A DNA stretch of 64,000 bases from NCBI GenBank assembly GCA_916048055.1, contig CAJZHL010000028.1:2108001-2172000 (forward strand), in the 5' to 3' direction. Position numbers and translations under genes: made by a program. This document shows positions 1 through 11,256 of this stretch, piece after piece. This DNA is from Pedinophyceae sp. YPF-701 (taxonomy: Eukaryota; Chlorophyta; Pedinophyceae). Within the stretch, counting starts at the first letter, position 1. Every line of letters starts with the position of its first letter. Under the pieces are notes generated by a model. It saw only the letters and a program-made list of their open reading frames with translations, ran no database searches and had not been told where the DNA came from.

Positions 1-2
1 CC

Positions 3-685
3 GACGACGACGGCGACATGTTCGCCGACGACTTCGACGCGAAGCCCGCGGCCGCCGCGAACGGCGCGAGCCGCAAGCGCGCGCGCGAGGACGACGACGG
101 CGCTGCGCCGGCGGCCGCGAACGAACAAAACGCAGCCCCCGCGGCGAAGAAGAACAACCCCCCCTCCGAGATTGACACGGCGCAGTTCGAGGGGTGGCCG
201 GTCGCGGAGGTGCGGCGGTTCATCGAGGAGCGCGGGGGGAGCGCGGAGGGGTGCGTGGAGCGCGCGGACCTGGTGCGGAAGGCCGCGGAGCTCGCGGCCG
301 CCGGTCCCGACGGCCAGGACGAGGTGAGCAACAAATATCGTCTTGCAGTTATGCGTTGTGTGTTGATTGATCGGCTTGGTTTTTTTGGCTTGCCGGGGCC
401 GGCGAGCACGGACGCGCAGTAGGCGAGGTTGTGCGGCAGTGTGCGCGCGTAGCACGACCCACGGCGCCAGAGTGCAACAAACAAACAAGCCGATGCCTTG
501 TTCGTGTGGGCTCTTCGCAGGAGGTGGCGCCCGGGGTGCCGGCGGGGTACGTCCTGGACGCGTCGTCGGGGTACTATTGGTCGGCGGAGGCGCAGATGTA
601 CTACGACGCGGCGTCGCAGTCGTTCTTCGACCCCAAGAGTCAGAAGTGGTGTCGGTTCGACGGTCAGTCCATGGTCCCCATGTAA
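3..685 (+). CDS. OCRE-domain protein, 3' part (CD2BP2/splicing-factor-like)
   Basis: Two exons are seen, 3..323 and 521..685, joined in phase 0 over a GTGAGC...GCAG intron. The frame is open to the window edge (DDDGD before the first Met at 18), so the true start probably lies upstream. The N-terminal part is acidic and charged with an NLS-like KRARED stretch. It is followed by a short helical segment (PVAEVRRFIEERGGS...GCVERADLV) resembling a SAP-like or adaptor helix pair. The C-terminus is one OCRE-type aromatic octamer unit (GYVLDASSGYYWSAE, MYYDAASQSFFDP, WCRFDG), ending at the stop. OCRE domains occur in pre-mRNA splicing proteins, including plant CD2BP2-related proteins. A nuclear RNA-processing role is therefore likely but inferred. 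It could also be another OCRE protein of the RBM5/10 type that lacks an RRM in the part visible. Confidence 0.7.
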
Positions 686-871
686 CCCCCCCATGCGCAC
701 ACGTATACCTACCAGGGAAGAGGATTCCTGAGCCGGTTCGACTAGTCAAGCATGTCGTCCTCACACCTCAAAACTTCGAGTTCAAGTTCAAGTTGGCATG
801 ACAAGCCTTCTGTCTTGGGCTCTGCGTTTCTTGCACAACAACACTGACTACTAGCTGCCTCCGAATCGGCA

Positions 872-2831
872 TCATGGGCCGGGCTCTCGCGGCGGCGCGT
901 CGCGCTCCCTGCGCGCGCTCGGCAGCAGCTCTGCCAGGCTGGCACTGTCCGGCTCGTCCACGGGCAGGTCCCGTGCCCGCCCGGAACGCGGCGCGCCCGG
1001 CGGCGGCCGGCGCACAGGCGGCGCGGCTGCGTCGTCCTCCTCGGGCATCGGCGCGGGCGCGGCGACGTCCTTGAACACGGGCGGCGGGAACAACAGCCTG
1101 CGTCCAACTCGACGCACACAACGCTGGTTGGTTGCAACGCAATCGAGAGGATTGCGCATTGCCGGCGAGGCGTATTCCGCGTCAGGGTCGAAGAGGATGC
1201 GCACTGCGCGACCGCTGCTGGGTGTGGGACGCAGCGCAAGAGGCAGAGGGTTGCGGGCGCACCGATCGACGGCGTGAACGACGCCGTTGGATGCCTGGAC
1301 GTCTTGCAGGACGACGGTGCCGCAGGTGACGTCGGCCTCGCACGAACAGCGCCCGCAGGTCCGCTGGCAGTACCCGCCCTGCCACCCCGGGGCAGGTGCA
1401 ACCATGAAGGGGTCCTGGCATTTGCCAAACTCCTTCTGAGAATTGCAGTCGAATCGGTCCGGCGTTGGGAAGTCCACGCAGGCTGCACGCGGGCAAACTC
1501 ACGCGCGAGGAAAGGTCACGCGGATCTTGGGATGCGAGGACTACACGCCGCGAGGGTCTCTCTCCAGTGGCACATGTATGAATGTATCACGCACAGACGA
1601 GGGATTCGAGCGTGGTTTGTGCGTGGCGCGAGCGCGCGCGTACCGTCGTGCAGGAAGAACGGCGCGCGCCCGACGCGCAGCACGCCGAAGAGCTCCGAGA
1701 GCTGCGCGGTGACATACGCCGTGCCATTCCGGAGCGACGTCGAGTTGTAATTGCCCGGCAAGATATGGTACAAGACGATATCCGTCATCTCCGGGCTCTC
1801 GAACAGCGCCTGCCGCGGCAGAGGCCCGGCGAAGCCCCCGAGCGCCTGCAGCGTCTGCTCGAACGCCGCGTCCGTCGGACAAAACACCGTGAACGGCCCG
1901 AGATCGGCGACGCCCTTCGAGGTCGGGCGCTGCGCCGCAGCTGCAGCTTCGCGCCGAGCGCGCTCGAGCACCGGGCTGCGGGACCGTTCGAAACCGAACC
2001 ACCACGGGAAGTTGGGCGTGGCCACGGGGGCGTCGTCCAGCAGAACTGGACCCGCGTAGTCGGGGTCGCTGGGGGCCGCGAGCGCCCCGTCGAGGCCCGT
2101 GAACTCCAGCGCCTCGAGGAAGGTGTTGCAGACGCCCATCTCGCGCATCGTGTCCAGGATGTTCCCGCCGCCCGCGATCTCGCGGAAGCGGCCGTCGGGC
2201 ATCAGGTGGATGGTCGCTCCCTCGCGCACGGAGGCCCACGCGACCTTGCTGACCTCGTTGTTGCCGGCGTCGAAGAGGCGCACGCTGTCCCGGCCCGAGA
2301 TAGAGAACTCAAAGCCGCACGGGTCGCGCGCAGAAGCCGTTGTTAGAGTTGTCGTCGCACCGGACTCCAATATCGCCTGCACGGGGCATCGACGGGACGT
2401 CTTCGAGGACGTTGGAGGCGCGGGAGTGAGCACGACAGCGGCACGGAGCATGGACGAAACAGGAGTGAGGCGACCTGTCGCTCGCAGCCGGGCCGCCCGA
2501 GCTCGTAGGGCTCCCTGACGGGGTTGGAGTCCGACAACTTCCAGCCCGTGAGGTTCGCGACGCGTTCGCCGAGGTTGCGCAGAACGATCTGCGCGGGCTG
2601 GCCGTCCGCGGGCCTCGGAGTGACGCTGCTGACAACAACGAGGTCCGGGCTCTCCGCTTGACGTGCGGGACCGGTCCGCGTCCGATTGCTGCCTAGGAGG
2701 TCGTCGAACGACGTTCCGTCCGGCAAGGTCACGTTCGGGACCTCCTGGGACACCGCACACGTCACTGCAGTGCAAACGAACAGGACGGTCGCCGCGGCGC
2801 GCGCGAGGCCGAGCTTCGAGGGCGCAGGCAT
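872..2831 (-). CDS. secreted lamin-tail + FAS1 protein with an embedded ShKT domain
   Basis: Exons 2831..2475, 2376..1644, 1482..1263 and 1097..872 join in frame to 511 residues. The start at 2831 gives a clear signal peptide (hydrophobic ATVLFVCTAVTCAV, cleavage near 28). A lamin-tail-like beta domain follows at about 63-170 (DLVVVSSV, LTGWKLSDSNP, DSVRLFD). A fasciclin (FAS1) domain starts near 190 with typical FTVFCPTDAAF and VLYHILPGNY blocks. Before the last FAS1 strands comes a cysteine-rich ShKT module at about 364-411 (PTPDRFDC, EFGKC, YCQRTCGRC). The FAS1 fold then closes with VVLQDVQASNGVVHAVD. FAS1 and ShKT domains are typical of extracellular adhesion or matrix proteins, so a surface or secreted role is expected. 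The low-complexity acidic/proline tail is unassigned. Splice sites are GT-AG. It is divergent from the WD40-like gene to the right. Confidence 0.75.
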
Positions 2832-3280
2832 CGCTCCGGGGCTTCCTTGAATAGTGATGCCGCGAGGACCGGTGAGGCGGCGCACTGGATGCGGGATCGC
2901 GCGCTCCGATGGCGACCTGCAGTAACACACACACATGGCGCAGCAGCGGCCGCTCGGTCAAGACCGCGTCCTCTGCGAGCGCTGTGAGGCCAGGCTCTCC
3001 AGCTGCGTGCACGTGCCGGGCGCTTGACCTTTCGAAACTCCACTGCGGCCCCGAACGCGACCCTTTTGTATCTCGGTGTTGTTGTCCTCGTCGCGCGATG
3101 CCCAGACCAGGTCAGTGGCGACACGAACGGTCTACGATCGACAACGGTCGCCCCCTGCCCGACATGCTGCGCGCCGCTGGCGCGATGCAGCCCCGTCGGA
3201 CCACCAAGCAATACCCCTCCCCCTATACCACCTCGCTTTGCCGCGCACCGTCGCGGGACGGCGCCACTCGCGGCTCCCGC
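2832..3280. promoter_or_regulatory. divergent intergenic region
   Basis: About 450 bases separate the start of the FAS1/ShKT gene (leftward) from the possible starts of the WD40-like gene (rightward). No TATA box, repeat or other element could be recognised; any promoter role is inferred only from the head-to-head arrangement. Confidence 0.3.
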
Positions 3281-5555
3281 ATGTTTCTGATCCGCCCCTG
3301 CGCGATGAGCAAATCCGTCGCGCTCAAGCCCACGGCGGCGAGCGAGTGCGGCACCGCGCCCGCTACGAGCCGCCTGCATGGTCCGTTGGTCGCAGAGGAG
3401 CCTTCGTCAGGGCTGGTGGCGTACTCCACGGGCCGCGAGCTCTTCGTCTGCGACCACCACATCCGCCACGCGCGCCAGGTCCTCATTTCCGGCCCGCTCG
3501 CGCCCTCCCCGATGAGCAGTCCCCCGGCCAAACACCAGCACCGCGCCGCGCGCCCCGCTGCCCCGCGCGGCGGCAACGACGCCGCAACGGCGGCCCCGAG
3601 CAAGTCCGACAACGCGAAGGACTCCAACGTCTACGATGCGCTCATGGCGCAGCTGTCGAAGCTCACGACCAGCGTAGCGCAGCCGCGCACCCCGCGAGCG
3701 GCGCCCGAGGAGGCCGCTCCGGCCGCGGACGACGACCGCGTGCAGATCTCTTCGATCTCGTGGGGCAAGGGCCACGGAGGCGCCGCCCTGCTCGCCGCAG
3801 CCACCTCGCTCGGGGTCGCCGTGTGGTCGCACGCGGCGGGGACTGGCACCAAGGCCGCCCTGGTGCCGTGCGCCAGCATGCCGGTGCTGGCGGCCGAGGG
3901 CGAGGAGCCCTGGTCCTGCACGGAGGTACGCGGCCGCCTGCCTCGCGTTCTCTGTTCTCTATTCTCCGCTTTCCCCGCATTCCTTGTCCTGGTATCTGAT
4001 GTTCATTTCCTCCGTCGAACGCCCGCAGTTCCACCCCACGGCGCCCGGGGTCCTCTGCGTCGCGTCCCGCAGAGCGCTGCTGCTCGTCCGCGTCCTCCCG
4101 AACAGCGAACGCAGCGCCGCGCCCGAGCACCGCCGCGGAGTGCAGCACCTCGTGCACGTCACGCCCCCGGACGCCGGTCCGGGCACCTCCCGCGCGTTCC
4201 GGTGCTGCTGGGACCCCTCCGGCGAGACGCTGCTGGCCTCCTGGGGCGGAGAGCTCGAGGTCCTGCGCTGGGGGGGAGTTCCGGCCAGTAGAAGTGGTCC
4301 TGACAGCGGGGGGCACAACTGGGAGCTGAAGAGTCGCAGGTCGCTGCTGCTGGGCATGGGCACGTCCTCGGCCGTGCGCGCGATCGCGAGCGCGTCGGGG
4401 CCCGCGGGGGAGCCGGATCGCTTCGTGATCACGTACGACGCCCCCATGACGCTGCGCGCGGGCGACGCGGGAGCGAGCGAGGCGGCGGCGGCGGGCGTGG
4501 CGGCGGGCGGCGGGGACGCCGACGGGGTGATCGATCTGCGCGGGCAGACGGCGCCGGGCGCGCCGCAGCAGGGGCACGTGATCGTCGAGTCGGGCGCGGC
4601 GGTGCCGTCGATGTTCTTGCTGAGTCAGGGGGGGGGTGCTGGGTCCGCAGCGGCCGTGGCGGCGGGCGGGGCGCCACCGGCGGGGCTGCAGGCTACGGGG
4701 CACGTCTGCCTCGTGGACATCAGCGGCGGGGCGTCCGGGAACGCGGCGGGCGGGGGGCGTGGGAGGCCGCAGCGGCAGCCGTCAGGATCGGTCGTGTCGG
4801 TCGGCGTGGCGACGCCGGACGTGGTTGCGTGCGGCGGGGGGCTGCTGCTGGTCGGCAGCAGCCTGGCGCCGGCGAAGCTGGAGGTGTTTTTGGTCGGGGA
4901 CGCCGCCGAGGGCTTGATGAAGGGGGGGAGTGTTTGGCTGTCGCTCGACGCGGGCGAGACGGACCCGCGCATGCGCCTGCGGTGTCTGTCTGCGTCGCAG
5001 TTCGTGTACAGCGGCGCCGGGGACGCGGGGACAGTCGAGGTTCTTTCGATGAGCGTGAAGAAGAGATCCGGAGACTCCCCGTTCTTTTCCAGCGCCCTTT
5101 CCAAGACGGACGACGGCACGCTGTGCGTCGCGAGGCACGCCGTGCCGCGCGGGGACTTCCTGCCCGCCCGCGACGACCGCCTCGACGTCAGCCTCGACGC
5201 AGAACGCGTTGCGAACCCCCCCCCCGCCCGTCAGCCCGCGGCACCCGACGCGCACTCCCCCGCATCGCCCGCCGCGGTGGGCCCGTCGCCGTCGTCAGCG
5301 CGGCCGCGTGAGGACGCGAGCGCGAGGTTCGCGCTCGACGTTGACGCGCAGGCCGTGCGATCGCGCGCAGCGGACGCTGGGCTTGCAGCGGACCTGCTGC
5401 GGCAGTCGGCGGCGTCGCAGCTGCTAGTGGCAGACGCGCTGCGGGGGCTGTCGAGGGACGTCGAGGCGCGCATGGGCAGGGTCGAGGCCGCGATGGCGGG
5501 CCTCGTGGAGCGCGTAGCCAACATGGAGGCGAAGCTGGCGCGCGCAGGGCTGTGA
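3281..5555 (+). CDS. WD40-like beta-propeller protein with C-terminal coiled coil
   Basis: Two exons, up to 3925 and from 4029, join in phase 0 (GTACGC...CGCAG). Met codons at 3281 and 3305 are both possible starts. The junction reads WSCTE|FHPTAPGVLCVAS, the usual sequence style of a WD40 blade, and further blade-like segments follow (CCWDPSGETLLASW, GHVCLVDISG). A glycine/alanine-rich insertion sits in the middle. The last 80 residues form an amphipathic helix likely to be a coiled coil (DVEARMGRVEAAMAGLVERV). The order propeller plus C-terminal helix recalls EDC4/VARICOSE mRNA-decapping scaffolds, but similarity visible by eye is weak. I treat it as a hypothetical propeller protein. It is convergent with the SAM-domain gene. 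Confidence 0.6.
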
Positions 5556-5823
5556 CGACGCGCCACGCAACCCGCACCGGCTCGCACAAGGGCATGAGGT
5601 GACATGCGTGCGAGGGCTCCGCCGGTGTGGTTGCTCCCGGACGCCCCTGTTCCTGCTCGGTCATGCTTTGACGATTTTGGCTCTGAATGAATTTTCGCTG
5701 ACCCACGGGCATCCCCGACGAGACGCGCGTACGTCATACTGAAAGCCAATTCATTTACAAGGGAAAAGAAAGTACATCCACGGATCTGCTGATGTGCGGT
5801 TTGCATCGCGCCGCCCCGCGCCC

Positions 5824-8800
5824 CTACACCTCCAGCGACAGCCCACACACCTCGACGGCAATCTCCGGGCCTGCGGGAGCCCAGTTCCGCCGCCGGGACC
5901 CCTCCTCCTCGTCCGAGTCCCCGCCCACGTCCACCACGTCGAACCCGCCTGACGTCGGCCGGCACTCCAAGTCGCCCGATGTGGCAGTCTCTGTGCGGTG
6001 CGCCACCTGGCGCTGCGCGCGTCCGCCCGTCCCGGTCGGCGTGACGGGGTGCCCGAGGATGCTGTCGCGGCCGCGGAACGGCCGCTCCCCGCCGACCGTG
6101 TCCGGGCGCGGGCGCTCCTGGCTCGCAGCCGGCGTGAGGATGGGCGGCGTGGACGGCGGATGCTCTGGGGTGCGCGGGCGGTCGGTGCCGCCCTGCAGGG
6201 CCGCGATGCGCGCGGCCACGCTGTCCTCGACGGCTGCGAGGCCCGCCCGGACGGGTTCGACGGCCTTCTGGTTCTTGGTCAGACGCAGGACCTCGAGCGC
6301 GTCTGACAGCGCCGACCAGTCCCCCCCGCCAGGCGCCGTCGCGCCGTGCGCGGCGAGGCCGTCCCGCGCCGCGACCTGCCTCTTGAGGTTCTCCACGCGG
6401 CTCTGGATGTCCGACTCCACCCCGGACATCTCCGAAACGATGTTGTTGTTTTCGTCATTGTTGTTGTTGCCATCTTCGACGTCGCCGGGCGCAAGGCGCA
6501 CCTTCGCAGCTGGGTCCCCAAGCACGGGCCCAGACATCGTCCGCGGGCGCTCCTGCTGCGTCGACGCCGGGCGCACGCTCAGCCGCGTTGGCCCGTTCGC
6601 CGCCGCACCAGCCTGCTGCGACGTCGGCCGCGACGCCGGCTGGCTCCCCGCCTCCTTGGCTCCGTTCCACGGGGACGCGGGAGCGAGCTCGATCATCATG
6701 TTCGGCCGCGTCGGCTCCGTCGGTGCGGCCGCAATCGCCGCGGCGCGGCCCGCGTGCGCGCCCAAGCTGCGCGCGCCGGTGAGCGAGGTTCCGGGCGCGA
6801 CAGCGCGCGCCGCCGGCTCCGGAGCGCCCGGTAGCGGCCCCGCGGATGCGCGCACGTTCATCGACGCGGACGCCGCGGGCCCGGGCGGGCCGTCGGGCGG
6901 AGCGCTGGGCACTAACAGCCGCTGGGAGGGGGGTTCGGGCAGGGACGACAGCGACTTGCGCGTGGACTCGCCGGCCGACAGAGGCACCACGCGCGACTGC
7001 TCCGTGCTGTGTGCGCCGCCCGTCGGCGGCCGCGAGCCGTGCGCTGGGCCTGCGGCGCCGACGGAGCCCGGACGCGACATCGTGGGCTCCGATGCTTGCT
7101 CCTGCGCGCTGCGCGGCGCCATGGCGTCGGGCCTCGCGACGCTTGGAATGTTGGCGGACAGCGGCCGCGGGTCATTCGCGGCGGGGACGTCGCTGCCGGG
7201 CGCGGGGACGGATGTCAGACTGACGCTGTTGCGGTCGTGCGGGGCGCCTGACGTCAGGGCCTGCTCGGGCACGCTCTCGGCGCCCGCCTGGATGACGCTC
7301 GACGCAGGGAGCGCCGCGACGCTCCCGTCGGGGGAGCGCACGCCGCGCAAGGGCAGCGCGGAGGGCTGGGGCGAGGTGGTCACCGACGCCGTCAGCGGGG
7401 AGCCAGGGGGGCGGAGCGGGGGAGTGCCCGGCGACGCCGTTGGTGCCGGCGCGCGGGCCGGCGCCGTGATGTCCATGCTGGGCGCGTGCTCCCCGGGCGG
7501 CGGCGACGGCGGCGCGTCCGGCCGCATCGCGAGACGCCCCCCCGCAGACCCGGGGGGGGTGTTCCCGGTCCCGCCAGCGTAGGGCGCCGCCGCGGTGGAC
7601 GGAAGCGGCGCGGCGAGGTCCTCCTCGACGTCGTGCACCTCGAGGGTGTCTGCGGAAGAAGCAAGCTCGTTGGCGACAATTACTGGCCTGAGTCAGCGCG
7701 TCAGGACGCGTGCGTCGGGCGCGGCGGTACCCACCGCCGAGGCGGCCCCGACAGCGTGCACGGTGTGTGTATCGCGGCGCCGGGGGGGGTGTCGCACCGT
7801 TGTTGAGGGTTGCGCGCGGCCGCTTGCCCGTAGCACGCTCCTGCACGGTGGACAGCGCCGAGCACGCGCGGTGGACCTTCCGCGCCTTCTTCTTCGCGCT
7901 CGAAGCAGCCATGCCCACGAGGTCCGGCATCGACGACTCTGCGCACCACAACGCACCACGCACCATACGTCGCACGCAGCGCCACAAGATGCTCGCACGC
8001 GACGCCATGCGGCGTTGCAGGCGCCGCCGTGGGCGCCGCTGGCCTGCACGTACCTTCCAGGATCCCCGCTCCGTCGCTCGGGCGCGCCGAGCCCGCCACG
8101 TTCCAATCGGAGCTCTGTGCTTCCAACTGTGCAGACTGCACGCGCGCGTGCCCGCGGTTGCCCTTGCGCGCCGCGTCGCCGGGCGCGCCGATCGGGAACG
8201 CCCACTGCTGCGCGGGGTCCGCCGCCGCGGGGCCGAACGCCTGCCGAGGGACGGGCAGCGTGCCGGAGCACGGCACCTCTGCCGGTGCGACGCGCCGAGG
8301 CCCGCCGTAGACGTCGCTGTTTGCCGCGCGGAGCGCCGCGGCGCGCGAGGCCCACTCTGGGTGCTGCGCCCCGGCGGAGAACTCCCCGCCGGCCGGCGCC
8401 ACGCGGGCGGAGGACACGTAGAGAGCGGCCCCGAGGTGGGCCTGCTGCGAGGACACGCGCGCGGGGCCGCCCCCGGGCGCGCTGAGGTCGATGCCCTGGC
8501 CGTTGAAGCCGGAGGGGAGCGAGACGGTGTCGTGCTTGAGCTTCTGGGCCGCGAGGAGGATCTTCTTGCGGTGGCCTGGGGGGATGGTGATGCCGGCAAA
8601 GTTCGCGATTTGGTCCAGGTCGCCGTGGTCGAGGTCCGCGAGCGTGTCCTCGTCCTCGAAGCCTGCAGGGACCGCGGCGCCGGAGGACGCGGGCGCGTCT
8701 CGCACGGGCGTGGCGCGGCAGGGTATGGCCAAGCGGAGAGCGGTGCTCGGACGTCGCGGGACTGCGCGCATCCCGCCCGAAATCGGTCGCGCTTGCGAGC

Positions 8801-9537
8801 TCGCGTCGCGCTGGACGCAGGAAGCCCCGCGTGCGGGGCGGGAGCCCCCCGGGCGCGTCGCGCGTCGGTTCGTGTTCAGGGAACATCAACGTGCCTGAAG
8901 TGAGGAACGCCTGGACGTATTTCGACATTCCGTTGGAGCGCAGCCACTCGACGGCGAAGTACTGCACGTCGTTCTTCGGCTCCAAGGCCCCCGCGGCCTC
9001 GTCGCCGCCCGCCGTGCCACCCTGCCCCCGCGCCTCTCCAGACCGCGCCCCGCGCGGCCCCCCGCCCTGACCGCGCGCCTTCTCCTTCCCGCTCACGCTG
9101 GCGGCGGACCCCGCATCGCTGAGCCGGTCCAGGACCGCCGCGGCGCCGCCGTCATTCTGCCGAGCGTGGCCCATGCTCTCACCGCCACCGATGGGCGCTC
9201 CGCCCGGCAAGTCGTCGAGCGTGACCGCGCCGTCGGTCCCATACTCCCCGTGGTCCCGCGCGCTCTCGAACTCGCTCCCGCCCTGCCGCGTCCCCGTCTG
9301 GCTCGTCTTCGCCCCGTCCCCCGTCCACCGCAGCTCCGCGCCAGTCGGTGTGGGCGCGCCCGGCGCCTGCCCGGCGTTGCCGACGCCGTCCGTGCGCCCC
9401 CCGTCGGCCTGGTTGGCGTACGGCGGCCCGTGCCACGCCTCGTTCATGCGGGCGCCCCCCTGCCCGCGCCCGGGCGCCTCCACGGGCTCATCGACCAGGG
9501 CAATCGCGCCGTTCAGCTTGCTGTTGCGGCACCCCAT
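5824..9537 (-). CDS. SAM-domain protein with N-terminal lipid-anchor motif
   Basis: Exons 9537..8895, 8662..8054 and 7649..5824 join to 1025 residues. The first intron has a GC donor (TCAG|GCACGT); the second is GT-AG. The N-terminus MGCRNSK fits an N-myristoylation signal (Gly2, Ser6) with Cys3 as a possible palmitoylation site. A SAM domain at about 188-255 spans the first splice junction (VEWLRSNGMSKYVQAF|GFEDEDTLADLDHGDLDQIA, IPPGHRKKIL). The rest is long, disordered, rich in Pro/Ala/Ser, with one coiled-coil-like helix near the C-terminus (VESDIQSRVENLKRQVA) next to an Asn-rich spacer. SAM domains mediate protein-protein oligomerisation, so a membrane-tethered scaffold is a reasonable guess. 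No known family was recognised. A 596-residue open frame on the opposite strand of its last exon is a GC artefact. Confidence 0.7.
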
Positions 9538-10094
9538 GTCTTCGCGCCTACAAACGACCGCAGAAACCTGCTCGCTGCCTGCTGGCCGCCGGCGGCGCCC
9601 TCTGCGTGCCGCTGGGCGCTCTGGGCGTGCGGGCTAGAGGTGCCGCGCTGGTGGAGAGGCCCGCGCTCCGTCGTCGCTCGCGGCGCGCAGGACGCTGGTC
9701 GGGGAATGCCGTGGCCGCTCTGCTGCGAGAGCGGCGACCCGATGTGGCGCGGAGGCGGCCGCGGGAGCGCCCATGGCCGGCGCGCGGCGCCCGCGGCAGG
9801 GCCGAAATGGACAGTCCACGGGGGGAGTCCGGACGCGAGACCCCCCCTGGACAGGACGTGGCGCGCCGCGTACAGTGCTGCGTGCCGAGGGAGCAGGCCG
9901 TCGTTCTAGATTAGCTGCTGCACGAAAGCCTGACCACAAATTCGTGCCAATCGCGACCATTGTTGGAGGTCCTCCGTGTCATCGACTTCTCGCCTTCTGC
10001 CTGACGCCGACACGGCAGTCGACGTCTCCGCTCTCCGCGCAACAGCGAGACCCCTCCTAGAAGTATCTCCGGGACGCGTCGTTGCGTCGCAGCA
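9538..10094. other. divergent intergenic region, 557 bases
   Basis: It lies between the leftward SAM-domain gene and the rightward CPBP-protease gene. I see no coding signal with domain content, no repeat and no RNA gene. It presumably carries both promoters and 5' UTRs. Confidence 0.4.
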
Positions 10095-11256
10095 ATGAGC
10101 ACGATGCCGCGCACGCGAGGCTTTGTGTGCGCCGCACGTCTTGCCGCTCCGGCGCGCGTCCCGTGCGCACGTACGCACTCAACCGCGCCGGCGAGAGCGC
10201 TGTGGGCCGTCCAACTATGCCGGCGCACGCCCCTGCCATCGCGGCGCGACCGGTTTACGGGCGGGACTGCGCGGTGTGCTGCGAGCAAGAGGGATGAGCC
10301 GCTGGGGCCATCAAATGTCCCGGAGGTGGCGCCCATGGCGTTCGCGGTCAACAGCGGAATCGTGTATGTCGCGATGACCGCTGGATCGGAGTGGCTGTGC
10401 CGCGCCACAGGCCACGGCCAGGGGCCACTTGCGGCACTGTCACTGCTGCCTCTGGACGCCATGGGGCCCGCGCTGCTGTGGACGGTGAGCCGCCTCGTCA
10501 CCGCACAGTCCAAGCACGCCGCACACAGCGCTCCGGCGCGCGACCGTCGTCTCTGCACTGCCAACCTCGTTTCGCGCACGTGGTCGCTGACACGAGAGCC
10601 CACGCCCCGCCCCTCGCGAGCCGGTGCGTTGCAGCTGCCCTTGCTCGCCAGTCTCGGCCTCGGCATCGCGCTGGAGGACAAGGTCGAGGCGATCAAGAAG
10701 ACGAACGCCATGGTCAAGGTGACCCTGGGGCCCGTGGTGCGCGGGCTGTCGCCGCTGACGCTGCTGGCTGTCGCGGCGACGGTGGGCGTGGGCGAGGAGG
10801 CGCTGTTTCGCGGGTGCGCGCACGTCCCATGCTTGCGCAGCACCTCGATGATGCGAAAGGTCTATTTGCCATTTCCTTGCCCTGTGCTTCCTTTTCCAGC
10901 TCTGCGGCCGGTGTTACGCCTCACCCCTTGCTTGGGTCGGCTCGCACACGTGCAGCTGGGGGCAGAGCTGGATGGCCGACGCGCTCGCGGCGGGCCCGCT
11001 GCCTGCGACGGGCGACCTGGCGGGGGCAGCGCAGCCGGCGTCCGTGGCGATCGTGGGCGTGATCTTCGGGATGCTGCACGCCGTGACGCCGCTGTACTTG
11101 GCGTGGGCGAGCGCTGCGGGCGTCCTGTTCGGCCTGGAGTACCAACAGCACGGGCTGCAGGCTGCGATGATTACGCATGGGCTTTACGACTGGCTGGCGT
11201 TCATGGTGCTGCGGCAGGTGACGCAGAAGGAGCTGGACGACGCGCAGAGTGCGTGA
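10095..11256 (+). CDS. CPBP (CAAX-type) intramembrane metalloprotease, probably plastid
   Basis: Exons 10095..10484, 10635..10813 and 10956..11256 join to 289 residues. The first intron (150 bases, GTGAGC...TGCAG) has no stop, so retention is possible, but removing it restores a smooth membrane segment. The family motifs are visible: EEALFRG (the EExxxR catalytic glutamates and arginine) at the second junction, FGMLHAV, and a late HGLYDW histidine motif, all inside hydrophobic helices. The N-terminal 70 residues are rich in Ala, Arg and Ser with few acidic residues, like a chloroplast transit peptide. The family includes CAAX prenyl proteases and plastid-membrane homologues such as SCO4/BCM-type proteins; the exact substrate is unknown. 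A TGTAA motif, the usual green-algal polyadenylation signal, sits about 35 bases after the stop. Confidence 0.8.

Noticed and set aside
5792-7582. 596-residue open frame on the + strand opposite the SAM-domain gene
   Set aside because: It mirrors a coding exon in very GC-rich DNA, lacks any domain, and the minus-strand exon connects by splice sites to a recognisable SAM domain.
10485-10634. reading the CPBP gene straight through without its first intron
   Set aside because: The stretch is stop-free but begins GTGAGC and ends TGCAG like other introns here; skipping it joins two membrane-like segments. Not fully excluded.
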